DNA of 60,980 nucleotides from Synechococcus sp. GreenBA-s (GTDB lineage: Bacteria; Cyanobacteriota; Cyanobacteriia; PCC-6307; Cyanobiaceae). The stretch is taken from assembly GCF_024345855.1 (NCBI RefSeq), contig NZ_JAGQBX010000011.1, positions 1 to 60,980 on the forward strand, in the 5' to 3' direction. Each line of letters begins with the position of its first letter. Position 1 is the stretch's first letter. Position numbers and translations under genes: made by a program. The notes under the pieces are model-generated. The model had not been told where the DNA came from, made no database searches, and was given only the letters and a program-made list of their open reading frames with translations. Of this stretch, positions 1 through 9,378 are shown piece by piece.

Positions 1-1851
1 CCGCCCGCCCAGGCCCCGGCCAAGCCCAAGCCGGTCGAGGCCCAGCAGGGCGGTCGGGGCCTGCTGCAGGGCCTGGTCCAGCAGGCTCCTGCCCCGAGCT
101 ACAGCCAGCTGCTCCAGCAGCTGCGCAGCGGCAGCGTGCGGGATCTGGAACTCTCCACCCGCCGCCGGGAGGTGCGGGTCACCTACACCGATGGGCGCAC
201 GGTCACCGTGCCGGTGTTCAGCAACGACCAGCTGCTGCTGCGCAGCGCCCAGGAGGCCCGCGTGCCCCTCACCGTGCGCGACGACCGCCGCGACGAGGCC
301 ACCGCCGGGCTGGTGTCCAACGTGCTTCTGCTGGTGCTGCTGTTCGGCGGCCTGGCGCTGCTGATCCGCCGCTCCTCCCAGGTGGCCAACCGGGCCATGG
401 GCTTCGGCCGCAGCCAGGCCCGCGTCCAGCCGGAGGGCAGCGTCACCGTGCGCTTCGAGGACGTGGCCGGCATTAACGAGGCCAAGGAGGAGCTCCAGGA
501 GGTGGTGACCTTCCTCAAGGAGCCCGAACGCTTCACCGCCGTGGGCGCCAAGATTCCCAAGGGGGTGCTGCTGGTGGGCCCTCCCGGCACCGGTAAGACC
601 CTGCTGGCCAAGGCGATCGCCGGCGAGGCCGGTGTGCCCTTCTTCTCGATGGCGGCTTCCGAATTCGTGGAGCTGTTCGTGGGCGTGGGCGCCTCCCGGG
701 TGCGGGATCTGTTCCGCAAGGCCAAGGAGAAGGCGCCCTGCATCATCTTCATCGACGAGATCGATGCGGTGGGCCGCCAGCGCGGCGCCGGCATCGGCGG
801 CGGCAACGACGAGCGGGAGCAGACCCTCAACCAGCTGCTCACCGAGATGGATGGCTTCGCCGAGAACTCCGGCGTGATCCTGCTGGCGGCCACCAACCGC
901 CCTGATGTGCTCGATGCGGCCCTGACCCGGCCCGGCCGTTTCGATCGCCAGATCCATGTGGACCTGCCGGACCGCAGGGGCCGCGAGGCGATCCTGGCGG
1001 TGCATGCCCGCAGCCGGCCCCTGGATCCCGAGGTGTCCCTGAGCGACTGGGCCAGCCGCACCCCGGGCTTCTCCGGCGCCGACCTCTCCAACCTGCTCAA
1101 CGAGGCGGCGATCCTCACGGCCCGCCGGGGCCGGCAGACCCTCGACGACCAGATGCTCAACGAGGCCCTGGAGCGGATCACGATGGGCCTCACCGTGGCG
1201 CCGCTGCAGGACAGCGCCAAGAAGCGACTGATTGCCTACCACGAGGTGGGCCACGCCCTGCTCACCACCCTGCTGCCCGCCGCCGACAAGCTGGACAAGG
1301 TGACACTGCTGCCCCGCTCCGGTGGTGTGGGGGGCTTCGCCCGCACCATGCCCGATGAGGATGTGCTCGATTCGGGCCTGATCAGCAAGGCCTACCTGCG
1401 GGCCCGGATGGTGGTGGCCATGGGCGGCCGGGCCGCCGAGCTGGTGGTGTTCGGCCCCAGCGAGGTGACCCAGGGCGCCTCCGGCGACCTGGAGCTGGTG
1501 AGCCGCATCGGCCGCGAGATGGTGACCCGCTACGGCTTCTCCAGCCTGGGCCCGGTGGCCCTGGAGGGGGATGGCCAGGAGGTGTTCCTCGGCCGCGACT
1601 GGCTGCGCTCCGAGCCCCACTACTCCCGCGAGACCGGCAACCGGATCGACGCCCAGGTGCGCGGTCTGGCGGTGGAGGCCCTGGATCAGGCCGTGGCGCT
1701 GCTCACGCCCCGCCGCGAGCTGATGGATGCCCTGGTGGAGCAGCTGATCGAGCAGGAGACGATCGACGGCGACCAGTTCCGCGCCATCGTCGAGCGCCAT
1801 GAGGAAGAGCCGGCCGGCGCTGCGGCCGGTCTCGTGGAGCTGCCCTGCTGA
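1..1851 (+). CDS. ftsH: FtsH-family membrane AAA+ zinc protease, 5' end cut by window
   Basis: This is an ATP-dependent membrane metalloprotease that degrades damaged membrane proteins; in cyanobacteria FtsH hexamers remove photodamaged PSII subunits. The frame is open from base 1, so the 616 visible residues lack the true start and first membrane helix. The visible N-terminus is the extracytoplasmic domain ([11 protein letters not shown] onward). A second membrane helix follows at about residues 102-120. Walker A is GPPGTGKT near residue 193 and Walker B is IIFIDEID. The zinc-protease motif HEVGH is at about residue 414, and GASGDLELV supplies the likely third zinc ligand. The GTG at base 136 is only an internal codon. 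Cyanobacteria carry several FtsH paralogues and I cannot say which one this is. Stand-alone gene on the plus strand, convergent with the next gene. Confidence 0.95.
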   Translation, partial: PPAQAPAKPKPVEAQQGGRGLLQGLVQQAPAPSYSQLLQQLRSGSVRDLELSTRRREVRVTYTDGRTVTVPVFSNDQLLLRSAQEARVPLTVRDDRRDEATAGLVSNVLLLVLLFGGLALLIRRSSQVANRAMGFGRSQARVQPEGSVTVRFEDVAGINEAKEELQEVVTFLKEPERFTAVGAKIPKGVLLVGPPGTGKTLLAKAIAGEAGVPFFSMAASEFVELFVGVGASRVRDLFRKAKEKAPCIIFIDEIDAVGRQRGAGIGGGNDEREQTLNQLLTEMDGFAENSGVILLAATNRPDVLDAALTRPGRFDRQIHVDLPDRRGREAILAVHARSRPLDPEVSLSDWASRTPGFSGADLSNLLNEAAILTARRGRQTLDDQMLNEALERITMGLTVAPLQDSAKKRLIAYHEVGHALLTTLLPAADKLDKVTLLPRSGGVGGFARTMPDEDVLDSGLISKAYLRARMVVAMGGRAAELVVFGPSEVTQGASGDLELVSRIGREMVTRYGFSSLGPVALEGDGQEVFLGRDWLRSEPHYSRETGNRIDAQVRGLAVEALDQAVALLTPRRELMDALVEQLIEQETIDGDQFRAIVERHEEEPAGAAAGLVELPC

Positions 1852-1896
1852 ATCCGGTGTCTCAGCTGAGCCCGCGCAGGCTCAGCCCGTGAAGGC

Positions 1897-2889
1897 TCAG
1901 CCCGCGAAGCGGATGTCCAGGCTGCGCAGGTAGGTGTGCAGCCCGGCGTCCTGGATCGGTAGCAGCAGGGCCGTGCGCCCGCTGGCGTTGATGTGGGCGT
2001 GCCAGTGGCCCGGAGGGGTCACGAAGGCGCCGCCGGCCTGCCAATCAACGCGGCTAGGGTTGCGGATCGTGCCGTCGGCGTCCAGCTCGGTGCCCACCAG
2101 GGTGTAGCAGCCGGGATCGCAGTCCACGATCAGATCGAGGGCCACGGACTGGTGGCGGTGCGGGGCCTGGACGGCACCGGCGGGCACCATGCCGAACATG
2201 GCCCAGAGGGTGTGGGTCACGGTGCGGCTGGCGGGCAGATCCGTGTTGGCTAGCAGCAGGCTGAGCCGGTTGCTGCGGGCGCTGCTGGGGTCGGCGGCGA
2301 GGGCGTCGAGCTCCTGGCGCAGCCAGCTGCCGGCGTAGTGGGTGGCCTGGAAGCGCGGCTCGCTGGCGCTCGCCCCCAGGTAGTGCAGCAGGGGGCCGTC
2401 GTGGACCCAGTAGAGAACGCTGCTGGTTTCCGCCTCCAGCAGGGCTGCTCCACCGGCCGGCAGCACGAACAGATCCCCCGTCTGCCAGCTGAGGCTGACG
2501 GCCGGTGACGACCCCTCGGCGCGGCGACGGCACAGCCCCCGGCCCTCCAGCACGAAGAAGAGGGAACTGGTGGCGTTGGCGGCGGCCGGCAGACCCTCGC
2601 CCGCCGCGATGCGCAGGAAGTGGGCGGCCAGGGCCGGGCTGGTGCTGGGGCCAGCGTTCCCGAGCTCCTGGCTCAGATCCAGGGGGATCACCCGGCTGGG
2701 ACCGCTGGCGTGCAGCTCGGGCCCCCACTGGTGGTAGGGGATCGGTTCGGTGAGTCCGTGGCGCACCGGATTGGCGGCCTGGCGATAGTCGAACAGCAGG
2801 GCCTTGGCGGCTGGATCGGACCTGCCGGCGCCAGCCGATGCGCCGGATTCCACAGGGCTGGAGGAGCGGATGTCAGGAGCCTGGGTCAT
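1897..2889 (-). CDS. Bicupin protein, gentisate 1,2-dioxygenase-like
   Basis: A 330-residue two-cupin protein. The C-terminal cupin keeps a metal-binding pattern (PHRHQSVAL near residue 240, then TPPGHWHAH near residue 293), which resembles the iron site of gentisate and 1-hydroxy-2-naphthoate dioxygenases. The N-terminal cupin (LFFVLEGRG, WQTGDLFVLPAGG) has lost an obvious histidine set, as is usual for one half of these bicupins. Family knowledge suggests oxygen-dependent cleavage of a hydroxylated aromatic acid, but no other aromatic-degradation genes lie nearby, so the substrate is unknown. The ATG start at 2889 is the first in frame. It is convergent with ftsH, 45 bases apart. Confidence 0.7.
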   Translation of the reverse strand: MTQAPDIRSSSPVESGASAGAGRSDPAAKALLFDYRQAANPVRHGLTEPIPYHQWGPELHASGPSRVIPLDLSQELGNAGPSTSPALAAHFLRIAAGEGLPAAANATSSLFFVLEGRGLCRRRAEGSSPAVSLSWQTGDLFVLPAGGAALLEAETSSVLYWVHDGPLLHYLGASASEPRFQATHYAGSWLRQELDALAADPSSARSNRLSLLLANTDLPASRTVTHTLWAMFGMVPAGAVQAPHRHQSVALDLIVDCDPGCYTLVGTELDADGTIRNPSRVDWQAGGAFVTPPGHWHAHINASGRTALLLPIQDAGLHTYLRSLDIRFAG

Positions 2890-2951
2890 GGCCTCTCTCC
2901 GGCGTCATCGTGGAATGGAGCCTATTGAGCCGATGCCGGCGCTGGGGGATG

Positions 2952-2972
2952 GCCGCCGTTGCTACCGGCGGC
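2952..2972 (-). terminator. Stem-loop after the MoaD-like gene, possible terminator without T-run
   Basis: GCCGCCG (2952-2958) pairs perfectly with CGGCGGC (2966-2972) around a 7-base loop, beginning 15 bases past the stop of the MoaD-like gene. No T-tract follows on the minus strand, so it may be a processing or weak termination signal rather than a classical intrinsic terminator. Confidence 0.35.
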
Positions 2973-2986
2973 GGAATGGGGGGTGC

Positions 2987-3262
2987 TCAACCACCGGCCA
3001 CGGCGGGCACGATGCTCACCTCATCGCCATCCTGGAGGGCCGTTTCCTGGTTCTGCAGGAAGCGGATGTCCTCGGAGTTCACATACACATTGAGGAAGCG
3101 GCGCAGCTTGCCGCCCTCATCACAGAGGCGCCCCTTGATGCCGGGATAGCGCTCCTCTAGGGCGTCGAGCATCCCATCGACGCTGGCGGCCGTGAGCGCG
3201 ACGCTGGCCTCCTCGTTGGTGAACTTCTGCAGGGGGGTGGGGATCAGAACCTGAACGGCCAT
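2987..3262 (-). CDS. MoaD/ThiS-family ubiquitin-like sulfur carrier
   Basis: A 91-residue beta-grasp protein ending in the di-glycine tail (IVPAVAGG) that MoaD, ThiS and CysO proteins use to carry sulfur as a C-terminal thiocarboxylate. The ubiquitin-like pattern is visible: a hydrophobic first strand (VQVLIPTPL), a central helix ([11 protein letters not shown]), and a final strand before GG (DGDEVSIVP). No moaE or thi gene is adjacent. Its only close neighbour is thrC, 55 bases upstream on the same strand, so the pair probably shares a transcript. That suggests a role in sulfur transfer in amino-acid synthesis (CysO-like) rather than molybdopterin or thiamine synthesis; this is inference. 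Confidence 0.85.
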   Translation of the reverse strand: MAVQVLIPTPLQKFTNEEASVALTAASVDGMLDALEERYPGIKGRLCDEGGKLRRFLNVYVNSEDIRFLQNQETALQDGDEVSIVPAVAGG

Positions 3263-3317
3263 GGAAGCGGTCGGAAGGGGATGAAAAAACGGAGGGGCTA
3301 AGGGGGGGACTGCGGCC

Positions 3318-4622
3318 TCAGGCCACCGGCTCCCAGCTGGCCCGATGCAGGGACTGGGCCCGCTCCCAGGCGGCGTTGAAGCTGTCGAGCTGGGCCTCGA
3401 TCAGGAACGGCTCGCCGATGGCGGAGCTCACGGCCTCGGTGGTCTTGAGGCCGTTGCCGGTGATGTAGGCCACGGTGGTCTCGTTGGGATCGATCTTGCC
3501 CTGCTCCACCAGCTTCTTGAGCACGGCGATCGTGGTGCCGCCGGCGGTTTCGGTGAACACGCCCTCGGTTTCGGCCAGCAGCTTGATGCCCTCAATGATC
3601 TCGGCGTCGCTCACGGCGGCGATGCTGCCGCCCGTTTTGTTGGCGATGTCGATGGCGTAGGGGCCGTCGGCTGGATTGCCGATGGCGATCGACTTGGCGA
3701 TGGTGTTGGGCTTCACCGGCGTGATGAAGTCGCGGCCCTCGGCGAAGGCCTGGGCGATCGGGCTGCAGCCCTCGGCCTGGGCGCCGCTGAAGCGCACGGG
3801 CTTCTCGTCCACCAAGCCCACCTTGATGAATTCATCAAAGCCCTTGCGGATCTTGGTGAACAGGGAGCCCGAGGCCAGGGGCGCCACGATGTGGTCGGGC
3901 AGTTGCCAGCCCAGCTGCTCGATCACCTCGTAGCCCAGGGTCTTGGAGCCCTCGGAGTAGTAGGGGCGCAGGTTGATGTTCACGAAGCCCCAGCCGTAGG
4001 TGTTGGCCACCTCCGAGCACAGGCGGTTCACCTGGTCGTAGTTGCCCTTCACCGCCATCAGGGTGGGGTTGTAGATCAGGGTGCCCAGCACCTTGCCCAG
4101 CTCCAGATCGCTGGGGATGAACACGCAGCACTCCAGGCCGGCGTGGGCGGCGATGGCGGCGGTGGAGTTGGCCAGGTTGCCGGTGGAGGCGCAGCTCACC
4201 GTGGTGAAGCCCAGCTCGCGGGCGCGGGTGAGGGCCACGCTCACCACCCGGTCCTTGAACGAGAGCGTCGGCATGTTGACGCCGTCGTTCTTGATGTAGA
4301 GGTTCTTCAGGCCGAGGCGGCGGGCCAGCCGGTGGGCCTTGAGCAGGGGTGTGAAGCCGGTGCCCACGTCGATCGGGTCGCCCTCGATCGGCAGGAACTC
4401 CCGGTAGCGCCAGATCGAGGTGGGGCCCGCCTCGATCGAGGCCCGGCTGACGCGGCTTCTGATCGCGTCGTAGTCGTAGACGACCTCCAGGGGGCCGAAA
4501 CAGACGTCCTCGCAGACGTGACGGGCTCCGGCCTCATAGCCATGGCCGCATTCCTTGCAGCGCAGGCCGGTGAAGGTGGAGCGGGAGAGGGTCGCGGTCA
4601 CGGGCACGCCCAGCAATTGCAA
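3318..4622 (-). CDS. thrC: Threonine synthase with N-terminal zinc ribbon
   Basis: A PLP enzyme converting O-phosphohomoserine to threonine. The Schiff-base lysine is in TLSFKDRVV; the phosphate/PLP-binding stretch [11 protein letters not shown] and the late ITGNGLK motif are present. The N-terminus has a small cysteine cluster ([11 protein letters not shown], then CEDVC) resembling a zinc ribbon, as in plant and cyanobacterial-type threonine synthases. The 434-residue frame begins at 4622. In-frame GTG codons a few residues later (VPVTATL) could equally be the start, because conservation is only expected from about TATLSRS. It is divergent from the UPF0182 gene across about 110 bases, which must hold both promoters. 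The sulfur-carrier gene follows. Confidence 0.93.
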   Translation of the reverse strand: MQLLGVPVTATLSRSTFTGLRCKECGHGYEAGARHVCEDVCFGPLEVVYDYDAIRSRVSRASIEAGPTSIWRYREFLPIEGDPIDVGTGFTPLLKAHRLARRLGLKNLYIKNDGVNMPTLSFKDRVVSVALTRARELGFTTVSCASTGNLANSTAAIAAHAGLECCVFIPSDLELGKVLGTLIYNPTLMAVKGNYDQVNRLCSEVANTYGWGFVNINLRPYYSEGSKTLGYEVIEQLGWQLPDHIVAPLASGSLFTKIRKGFDEFIKVGLVDEKPVRFSGAQAEGCSPIAQAFAEGRDFITPVKPNTIAKSIAIGNPADGPYAIDIANKTGGSIAAVSDAEIIEGIKLLAETEGVFTETAGGTTIAVLKKLVEQGKIDPNETTVAYITGNGLKTTEAVSSAIGEPFLIEAQLDSFNAAWERAQSLHRASWEPVA

Positions 4623-4735
4623 GGACGCTAACAGCGGCGCTCTGCTGGCCTCAAAATAGCCGACCGAGGGGATCGGGTATGGGCTGTCGATGGGCTGGGC
4701 CTTGTCGCCAGCTGGGTTCTGCCTACGCTCGTGGG

Positions 4736-7594
4736 GTGAGCACCCTCCCCTCCCCGGCCCGGCGCCGCCGCTTGTCCGCGCTCCGTGCCGCGGCCATCGC
4801 TGCCGCTGTCCTGGCGGCGATCCTGCTGCTGGCCCGCATGGCGGTGGAGTGGCACTGGTTCGCGCAGTTCGACCTCCAGGGCGTGCTGCTGCGTCGCTGG
4901 GCCCTGCAGATCGCAGCCTTCACCCTGGTGTTCGGTGGCGGTTCGCTCCTGCAGCTCAAGCAGCTCCAGCGCTGCTGGCGCCTGCGGCAGGAGGCGGCCA
5001 CCAAGCCGCTGGGCCCCGAACCGCTGCTGCGGTTGGGTGGACGGGGCCTGCTGCTGGCCCTGGTGGCCCTGCTGCTGCTGCTGGCCACCGGCCTGGCCTA
5101 CCTCGTGCTGCAGGCCCGCGACCTGATCGGGGCCCCGTTCAGCGGCCAGGTGATCACGGGCTTCACCGTGCTGCTCGATCTGCCGCCTCTGCTGCCCCTG
5201 GGGCTGGCGGCCGGCCTGTTGATCCCCCTGCTGCTCCGACCCCTCGCCACCCTGCGCATCACCCTGGCGGCCGCTCTCGCCGCCTCCGCGACGGCGCTGG
5301 CCCGGGGCTGGAGCCTCTGGCTGCCGGCCCTGCTGGCGGCGCCCTTCGGCGAGCGGGATCCGCTGATGGGGCTGGATCTGTCCTTCACGGTGCTGCGGCT
5401 GCCCGCCCTCAAGCTGCTGCTGAGCGTGCTGCTGGCCCAGGGTGTGGTCGGGCTGGCCGGCTGCCTGCTGCTCTGTTTCAGCGAGGGCACCAGCCTCTCC
5501 GATGGCGCCTTCCCCGGCCTGAGCCGGGCCCAGCAGCGGGTTCTCCAGCCCCAGCTGGCCTTTCTGGCGGTGGTTGCGGCCCTGATCAGCGGCCTGGCGC
5601 CCTTCGATCTGATGGTGGAGGGCAGCGGCATCGCCTCCGGAGCCGGGTATGTCGATCTCCATGTGCGCCTGCCGCTGCGGCTGTTGCTGGCCCTGCTCCT
5701 GCTGCTCACGGCCCTGGGTCTGCTGGTGCCCCTGCCCAAGGGATGGCTGCGGCGCGGGGCCCTTCTTCCCCTCACCTTCACGGCCCTGCTGGTGCCGATC
5801 AGCGAGTGGCTGCTGGCCCCGCTGGTGCAGCGGCTCTGGGTCCAGCCGCGGGAGCTGGCCGTGGAGACGCCCTATCTGCGGCGCAGCATCCAGGGCACCC
5901 GCCGCGCCTTCGGCCTGGAGCGGGTGCGCACCATCACCCTGGAGCCCCGTCAGAAGATCACCGCTGCGGACCTCGCGGCCGCTCCCGGGACCCTGGCCAA
6001 CGTGCGTCTCTGGGACAGCCAGCCCCTGCTCGCCGCCAACCGCCAGCTGCAGCAACTGCGTCTCTATTACCGCTTCTCTTCGGCGGCCGTCGACCGCTAC
6101 CCCCTGCGGGACAAGACCGGACGGCAGGGGAGCCGTCAGGTGCTGATCGCGGCCCGCGAGCTCGACAGCAGCGCCCTGCCCCTGGGATCGCGCACCTGGC
6201 TCAACCGCCACCTGGTGTTCACCAACGGCCACGGCTTCACGGTGTCCCCGGTCAATGCCGCCGGACCCGACGGTCTGCCTCTCTTCTTCGTGAAGGATCT
6301 GGGGCGCAGCGGCCGGGTCCAGGGACTGCCCCAGCTGGGGGTGAGCGATGCCGAGGCGCAGGCCGCCCTGCCGGTGGGCCGGCCCAGCCTCTATTTCGCT
6401 TCGGCGCCTTCTCCCTACGCCATCGCTCCCACGAAGGTTCAGGAGTTCGCCTATCCCGACGGCGAACTGAACGTCTACACCCACTACGACGGCACCCGGG
6501 GAGTGCCCCTGGCCACGGCCTGGCAGCGGCTCTGCGCAGCCGTCTACCTCTTCGAGCCACGGGTGCTGTTCACCGGTTCCTTCACCCCCCGCTCGCTCCT
6601 GCTGCTGCGTCGCCAGGTGAACCAGCGCCTGGAGGCCCTGGCGCCCTTCCTGCACTTCGAGAGCGAGCCCTATCTGGTCACGGCCCGGGTGGGTCAGCAC
6701 AAGGGGTACCGGCGGGATCAGCACCAGTACTGGCTGCTGGACGGCTTCACCAACAGCCGCTCCTACCCCTACAGCGATCCCAATCCCCAGGGCCTGCGTT
6801 ACTTCCGCAACCCGGTCAAGGCCGTGGTCGATGCCCACGACGGCCGTCTGTGGCTCTATGTGAGCGACCCTTCTGATCCCGTGCTGCGCACCTGGCGTCG
6901 GGCCTTTCCCGAGCTGTTCCGTCCTCTGTCTGAGATGCCTGAGGCGCTGCTGCGCCACATCCGGGTGCCCCAGAGCCAGTTCACGATCCAGTCGGAGCGG
7001 CTGCTGCGCTACCACGTCACCGATGTGCGCACCTTCTACAACGGCGATGACGTGTGGTCGGTGCCCTTCGAGATCTACGGCAACAGCAACGTCCAGGTGC
7101 GCCCGTATCACCTCACCCTTCAGCTTCCGGGCCAGACCAGCACCGAATTCGTGCTGCTGCTCCCCTTCGCCCCGCTGAAGCGCACCAACCTGGTGGGCTG
7201 GCTGGCCGCCCGCAACGACCCTCCCCACTACGGCGAACTGCTGCTGGTGCGCTTCCCCCAGCAGCGCCTGCTGCTGGGTCCCCAGCAGGTGTCCGCCCTC
7301 ATCGACCAGGACCCCACGATCAGCTATCAGTTCGGCCTCTGGAATCGCCTGGGATCGCGGCTGTTCCGGGGCAACATGCTGGTGTTGCCCGTGGGATCGG
7401 GTCTGCTCTATGTGGAGCCCGTGTATCTGCAGTCGAAGGCCAACGATCTACCCACCCTGGTGCGGGTGGTGGTGACCGACGGCAGCACCTTCGTGATGGA
7501 GCGCAACCTCAGCGATGCCCTGAAGCGGTTGGCCCTTGGGGGCCAGTGGCCCGTGGCTGCCCTGCCGACTCCCGCCGCCCCCGTGCAGCCCTGA
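4736..7594 (+). CDS. UPF0182 family large integral membrane protein
   Basis: About 952 residues if started at the GTG at 4736 (VSTLPSPARRR), which places a short basic head directly before the first helix. An upstream ATG at 4679 is in frame, but its extra 19 residues look non-coding. By eye there are seven to nine membrane helices in the first 380 residues, for example the first at about residues 17-40 and a very leucine-rich one near 110-130. A large soluble domain of about 550 residues follows. The match to UPF0182, a family found in cyanobacteria and actinobacteria, rests on overall layout and recognisable stretches (VEWHWFAQF; NPVKAVVDAHDG). No biochemical role is established. The long opposite-strand frame here is a GC-driven shadow. 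Confidence 0.85.
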   Translation: MSTLPSPARRRRLSALRAAAIAAAVLAAILLLARMAVEWHWFAQFDLQGVLLRRWALQIAAFTLVFGGGSLLQLKQLQRCWRLRQEAATKPLGPEPLLRLGGRGLLLALVALLLLLATGLAYLVLQARDLIGAPFSGQVITGFTVLLDLPPLLPLGLAAGLLIPLLLRPLATLRITLAAALAASATALARGWSLWLPALLAAPFGERDPLMGLDLSFTVLRLPALKLLLSVLLAQGVVGLAGCLLLCFSEGTSLSDGAFPGLSRAQQRVLQPQLAFLAVVAALISGLAPFDLMVEGSGIASGAGYVDLHVRLPLRLLLALLLLLTALGLLVPLPKGWLRRGALLPLTFTALLVPISEWLLAPLVQRLWVQPRELAVETPYLRRSIQGTRRAFGLERVRTITLEPRQKITAADLAAAPGTLANVRLWDSQPLLAANRQLQQLRLYYRFSSAAVDRYPLRDKTGRQGSRQVLIAARELDSSALPLGSRTWLNRHLVFTNGHGFTVSPVNAAGPDGLPLFFVKDLGRSGRVQGLPQLGVSDAEAQAALPVGRPSLYFASAPSPYAIAPTKVQEFAYPDGELNVYTHYDGTRGVPLATAWQRLCAAVYLFEPRVLFTGSFTPRSLLLLRRQVNQRLEALAPFLHFESEPYLVTARVGQHKGYRRDQHQYWLLDGFTNSRSYPYSDPNPQGLRYFRNPVKAVVDAHDGRLWLYVSDPSDPVLRTWRRAFPELFRPLSEMPEALLRHIRVPQSQFTIQSERLLRYHVTDVRTFYNGDDVWSVPFEIYGNSNVQVRPYHLTLQLPGQTSTEFVLLLPFAPLKRTNLVGWLAARNDPPHYGELLLVRFPQQRLLLGPQQVSALIDQDPTISYQFGLWNRLGSRLFRGNMLVLPVGSGLLYVEPVYLQSKANDLPTLVRVVVTDGSTFVMERNLSDALKRLALGGQWPVAALPTPAAPVQP

Positions 7595-7662
7595 TACGCC
7601 GGATCGGAGCGGCGGGGAACGCCCAGGGACCAGGCCTGGAAAGCCGGCCATGACAAAGCCAT

Positions 7663-7686
7663 GAAAAAAGGGCCCCGCGGGGCCCT
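7663..7686 (-). terminator. Intrinsic terminator of the aldolase gene
   Basis: A perfect 18-base palindrome (7669-7686, core GGGCCCCGCGGGGCCC) is followed on the minus strand by six T residues (7664-7669 read as A on plus). It lies 55 bases beyond the fba stop and works in the minus direction. There is no T-run on the plus side for the UPF0182 gene. Confidence 0.88.
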
Positions 7687-7716
7687 GGTGTGCTGATGGT
7701 GTCGCTTCCCTCAGGG

Positions 7717-7746
7717 GGGAGAGACTCAGGCGGGAGAGACTCAGGC
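7717..7746. repeat. 15-bp tandem duplication at the end of fba
   Basis: GGGAGAGACTCAGGC occurs twice head to tail (7717-7731 and 7732-7746). The right-hand copy contains the fba stop codon, and the left-hand copy carries a second stop just beyond it in the same phase. It is a recent-looking slippage duplication with no evident function. Confidence 0.7.
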
Positions 7747-8814
7747 AGCCACGGCGGTCTTGGGGTCGAGTTCGCCCTTGGCGTACAGACCGGCGTAGTA
7801 GTTGATGTCGCGCTGCTTGATCTTGCTGGCGTTGCCGGCACACCAGAACTGCTGGTAACGATCGAGGCACACCTGCTTCATGTAGGCCCGGGCGGGCTTG
7901 TTGAAGTGGCGGGGGTCGAAGTTGGCGGGATCCTTGGCGGCGGCTTCACGGATGGCGGCGGTGAAGGCCAGGCGATTGTCGGTGTCGATGTTCACCTTGC
8001 GCACGCCGTTGCGGATGCCTTCCTGGATCTCCTCCACGGGCACGCCGTAGGTCTCGGGGATGGCACCGCCGAACTTGTTGATCATGTCCAGCCACTCCTG
8101 GGGCACCGAGGAGGAGCCGTGCATCACCAGGTGGGTGTTGGGGATGGCCTTGTGGATCTCGGCGATGCGGCTGATGGCCAGCACTTCACCCGTGGGCTTG
8201 CGGGTGAACTTGTAGGCGCCGTGGCTGGTGCCGATGGCGATCGCCAGGGCGTCCACCTTGGTCTTGGCCACGAAGTCGGCGGCCTCGGCGGGGTCGGTCA
8301 GCAGCTGGCTGTGGTCGAGCTTGCCCTCGAAACCGTGGCCGTCCTCGGCCTCACCCATGCCGGTCTCCAGGGAGCCCAGGCAGCCCAGCTCACCTTCCAC
8401 GCTCACGCCGATGGCGTGGGCCACATCCACCACTTCCTTGGTGACGGCCACGTTGTACTCGTAGCTGGCCGGGGTCTTGGCGTCGGCCATCAGCGAGCCG
8501 TCCATCATCACCGAGGTGAAGCCGTTGGCGGCTGCGCCGTAGCAGGTGGCCGGGCTGTTGCCGTGGTCCTGGTGCATCACCACCGGGATGTCGGGATAGG
8601 TTTCCACCGCCGCCAGGATCAGGTGGCGCAGGAAGTTCTCACCGGCGTACTGACGGGCACCGCGGGAGGCCTGCAGAATCACCGGAGAGTCGGTCTCGTA
8701 GGCCGCCTCCATGATCGACTGCACCTGCTCCAGGTTGTTCACGTTGAAGGCAGGGATGCCGTAGCCGTTTTCAGCGGCGTGATCGAGCAGCAGCCGAAGC
8801 GGAACGAGCGCCAT
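7741..8814 (-). CDS. fba: Class II fructose-1,6-bisphosphate aldolase
   Basis: A zinc-dependent aldolase of glycolysis, gluconeogenesis and the Calvin cycle; cyanobacterial class II enzymes also make sedoheptulose-1,7-bisphosphate. Its 357 residues match the cyanobacterial/proteobacterial Calvin-type class II length. Visible motifs are the metal-site stretch MHQDHGNS near residue 80, [10 protein letters not shown], the histidine in [11 protein letters not shown], and the phosphate-binding [12 protein letters not shown] near residue 270. The ATG at 8814 is followed at once by the conserved [13 protein letters not shown] start. About 190 bases of untranslated sequence separate it from the terminator of the small gene upstream, and an intrinsic terminator follows. 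Confidence 0.96.
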   Translation of the reverse strand: MALVPLRLLLDHAAENGYGIPAFNVNNLEQVQSIMEAAYETDSPVILQASRGARQYAGENFLRHLILAAVETYPDIPVVMHQDHGNSPATCYGAAANGFTSVMMDGSLMADAKTPASYEYNVAVTKEVVDVAHAIGVSVEGELGCLGSLETGMGEAEDGHGFEGKLDHSQLLTDPAEAADFVAKTKVDALAIAIGTSHGAYKFTRKPTGEVLAISRIAEIHKAIPNTHLVMHGSSSVPQEWLDMINKFGGAIPETYGVPVEEIQEGIRNGVRKVNIDTDNRLAFTAAIREAAAKDPANFDPRHFNKPARAYMKQVCLDRYQQFWCAGNASKIKQRDINYYAGLYAKGELDPKTAVAA

Positions 8815-9008
8815 GGGAAAACCTCGGGGAGGGGTGGAGGGTGAAGTCAGGTGGTGCCGAAGGAAACACCTCGGCCAGCCGGGCCCAGGGCTGCGCCTCG
8901 CGAAGGAGGCCGTCTGCCCTGGCTTTGGACTGGGGGGGACTCTAGCGGGCCGTCAAGGGCGCTTCTGACCGGGCCGGATGGGGCGCTCGTCGTGCCCCGC
9001 CGCCCAGC

Positions 9009-9033
9009 AAAAAGCCCCGCCGGGGGCAGGGCT
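9009..9033 (-). terminator. Intrinsic terminator after the 37-residue gene
   Basis: AGCCC (9013-9017) pairs with GGGCT (9029-9033), with one mismatch and a further three-pair GCC/GGC extension. On the minus strand it is followed by TTTTT (9009-9013 on plus). It begins about 33 bases past the stop of the small gene, which supports that gene being a separate transcript. Confidence 0.8.
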
Positions 9034-9066
9034 TCAGCGGCGCAGCCGGATCCCCTGGCGGGTGGC

Positions 9067-9180
9067 TCAGTCGATCAGGTGCTGGCGACGCAGGGCGTGC
9101 ACGGCGTAGGCGTGCTCGCGGGCGTCGCGCCGGGCCTGTTCGGCCTGGCGCGCCAGCAGCTTGGCGGTGGTGATGGACAT
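9067..9180 (-). CDS. Small protein of 37 residues, unknown function
   Basis: An ATG-started frame encoding a basic, Arg/Ala-rich, probably helical peptide (MSITTAKLLARQAEQ at the start, RRQHLID at the end). There is no signal peptide or membrane helix. It is supported by a good Shine-Dalgarno sequence, GGAGG (plus-strand 9189-9193), eight bases before the ATG, and by its own terminator just downstream. A TACAAT element lies about 57 bases upstream. I do not recognise a family. Similar short basic helical proteins are common in picocyanobacteria and are often missed by gene callers. Confidence 0.7.
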   Translation of the reverse strand: MSITTAKLLARQAEQARRDAREHAYAVHALRRQHLID

Positions 9181-9237
9181 GGGACGTGCCTCCGGGGGAT
9201 GCCGCCGGCCAGGGCCGGTCGTGGTCAATGTTCCCGA

Positions 9238-9243
9238 ATTGTA
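9238..9243 (-). promoter_or_regulatory. Possible -10 element for the 37-residue gene
   Basis: TACAAT on the minus strand, 57 bases upstream of the small gene's ATG, in a short patch that is less GC-rich than its surroundings. No convincing -35 hexamer lies at 16-18 bases, so this is only a candidate. Confidence 0.25.
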
Positions 9244-9378
9244 GCCGTTGCTACGGAGTGATGGGGCCGAAGGTGATAATGGGCAGTCAATCTGTTCGGC
9301 CGTAGGCGCGACGCGGCCTCCCAGCTGCTCTGGCTCCGGGCTGGCCAGGCCGCTGGCGGTGCCCGTCCGGGGAGGGCT

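Noticed and set aside
1861-1910. Short imperfect repeats of GGCTCAGCCCG after ftsH
   Set aside because: Irregular units of about 15 bases; not conserved enough to call a repeat element or terminator.
3263-3317. A-rich stretch between thrC and the sulfur-carrier gene as a terminator
   Set aside because: A run of A is present on plus, but no stable hairpin precedes the corresponding T-run on minus.
4628-7228. 866-codon open frame antisense to the UPF0182 gene
   Set aside because: Gln/Gly/His-rich translation without domain features; typical of the strand opposite a Leu-rich GC-rich gene.
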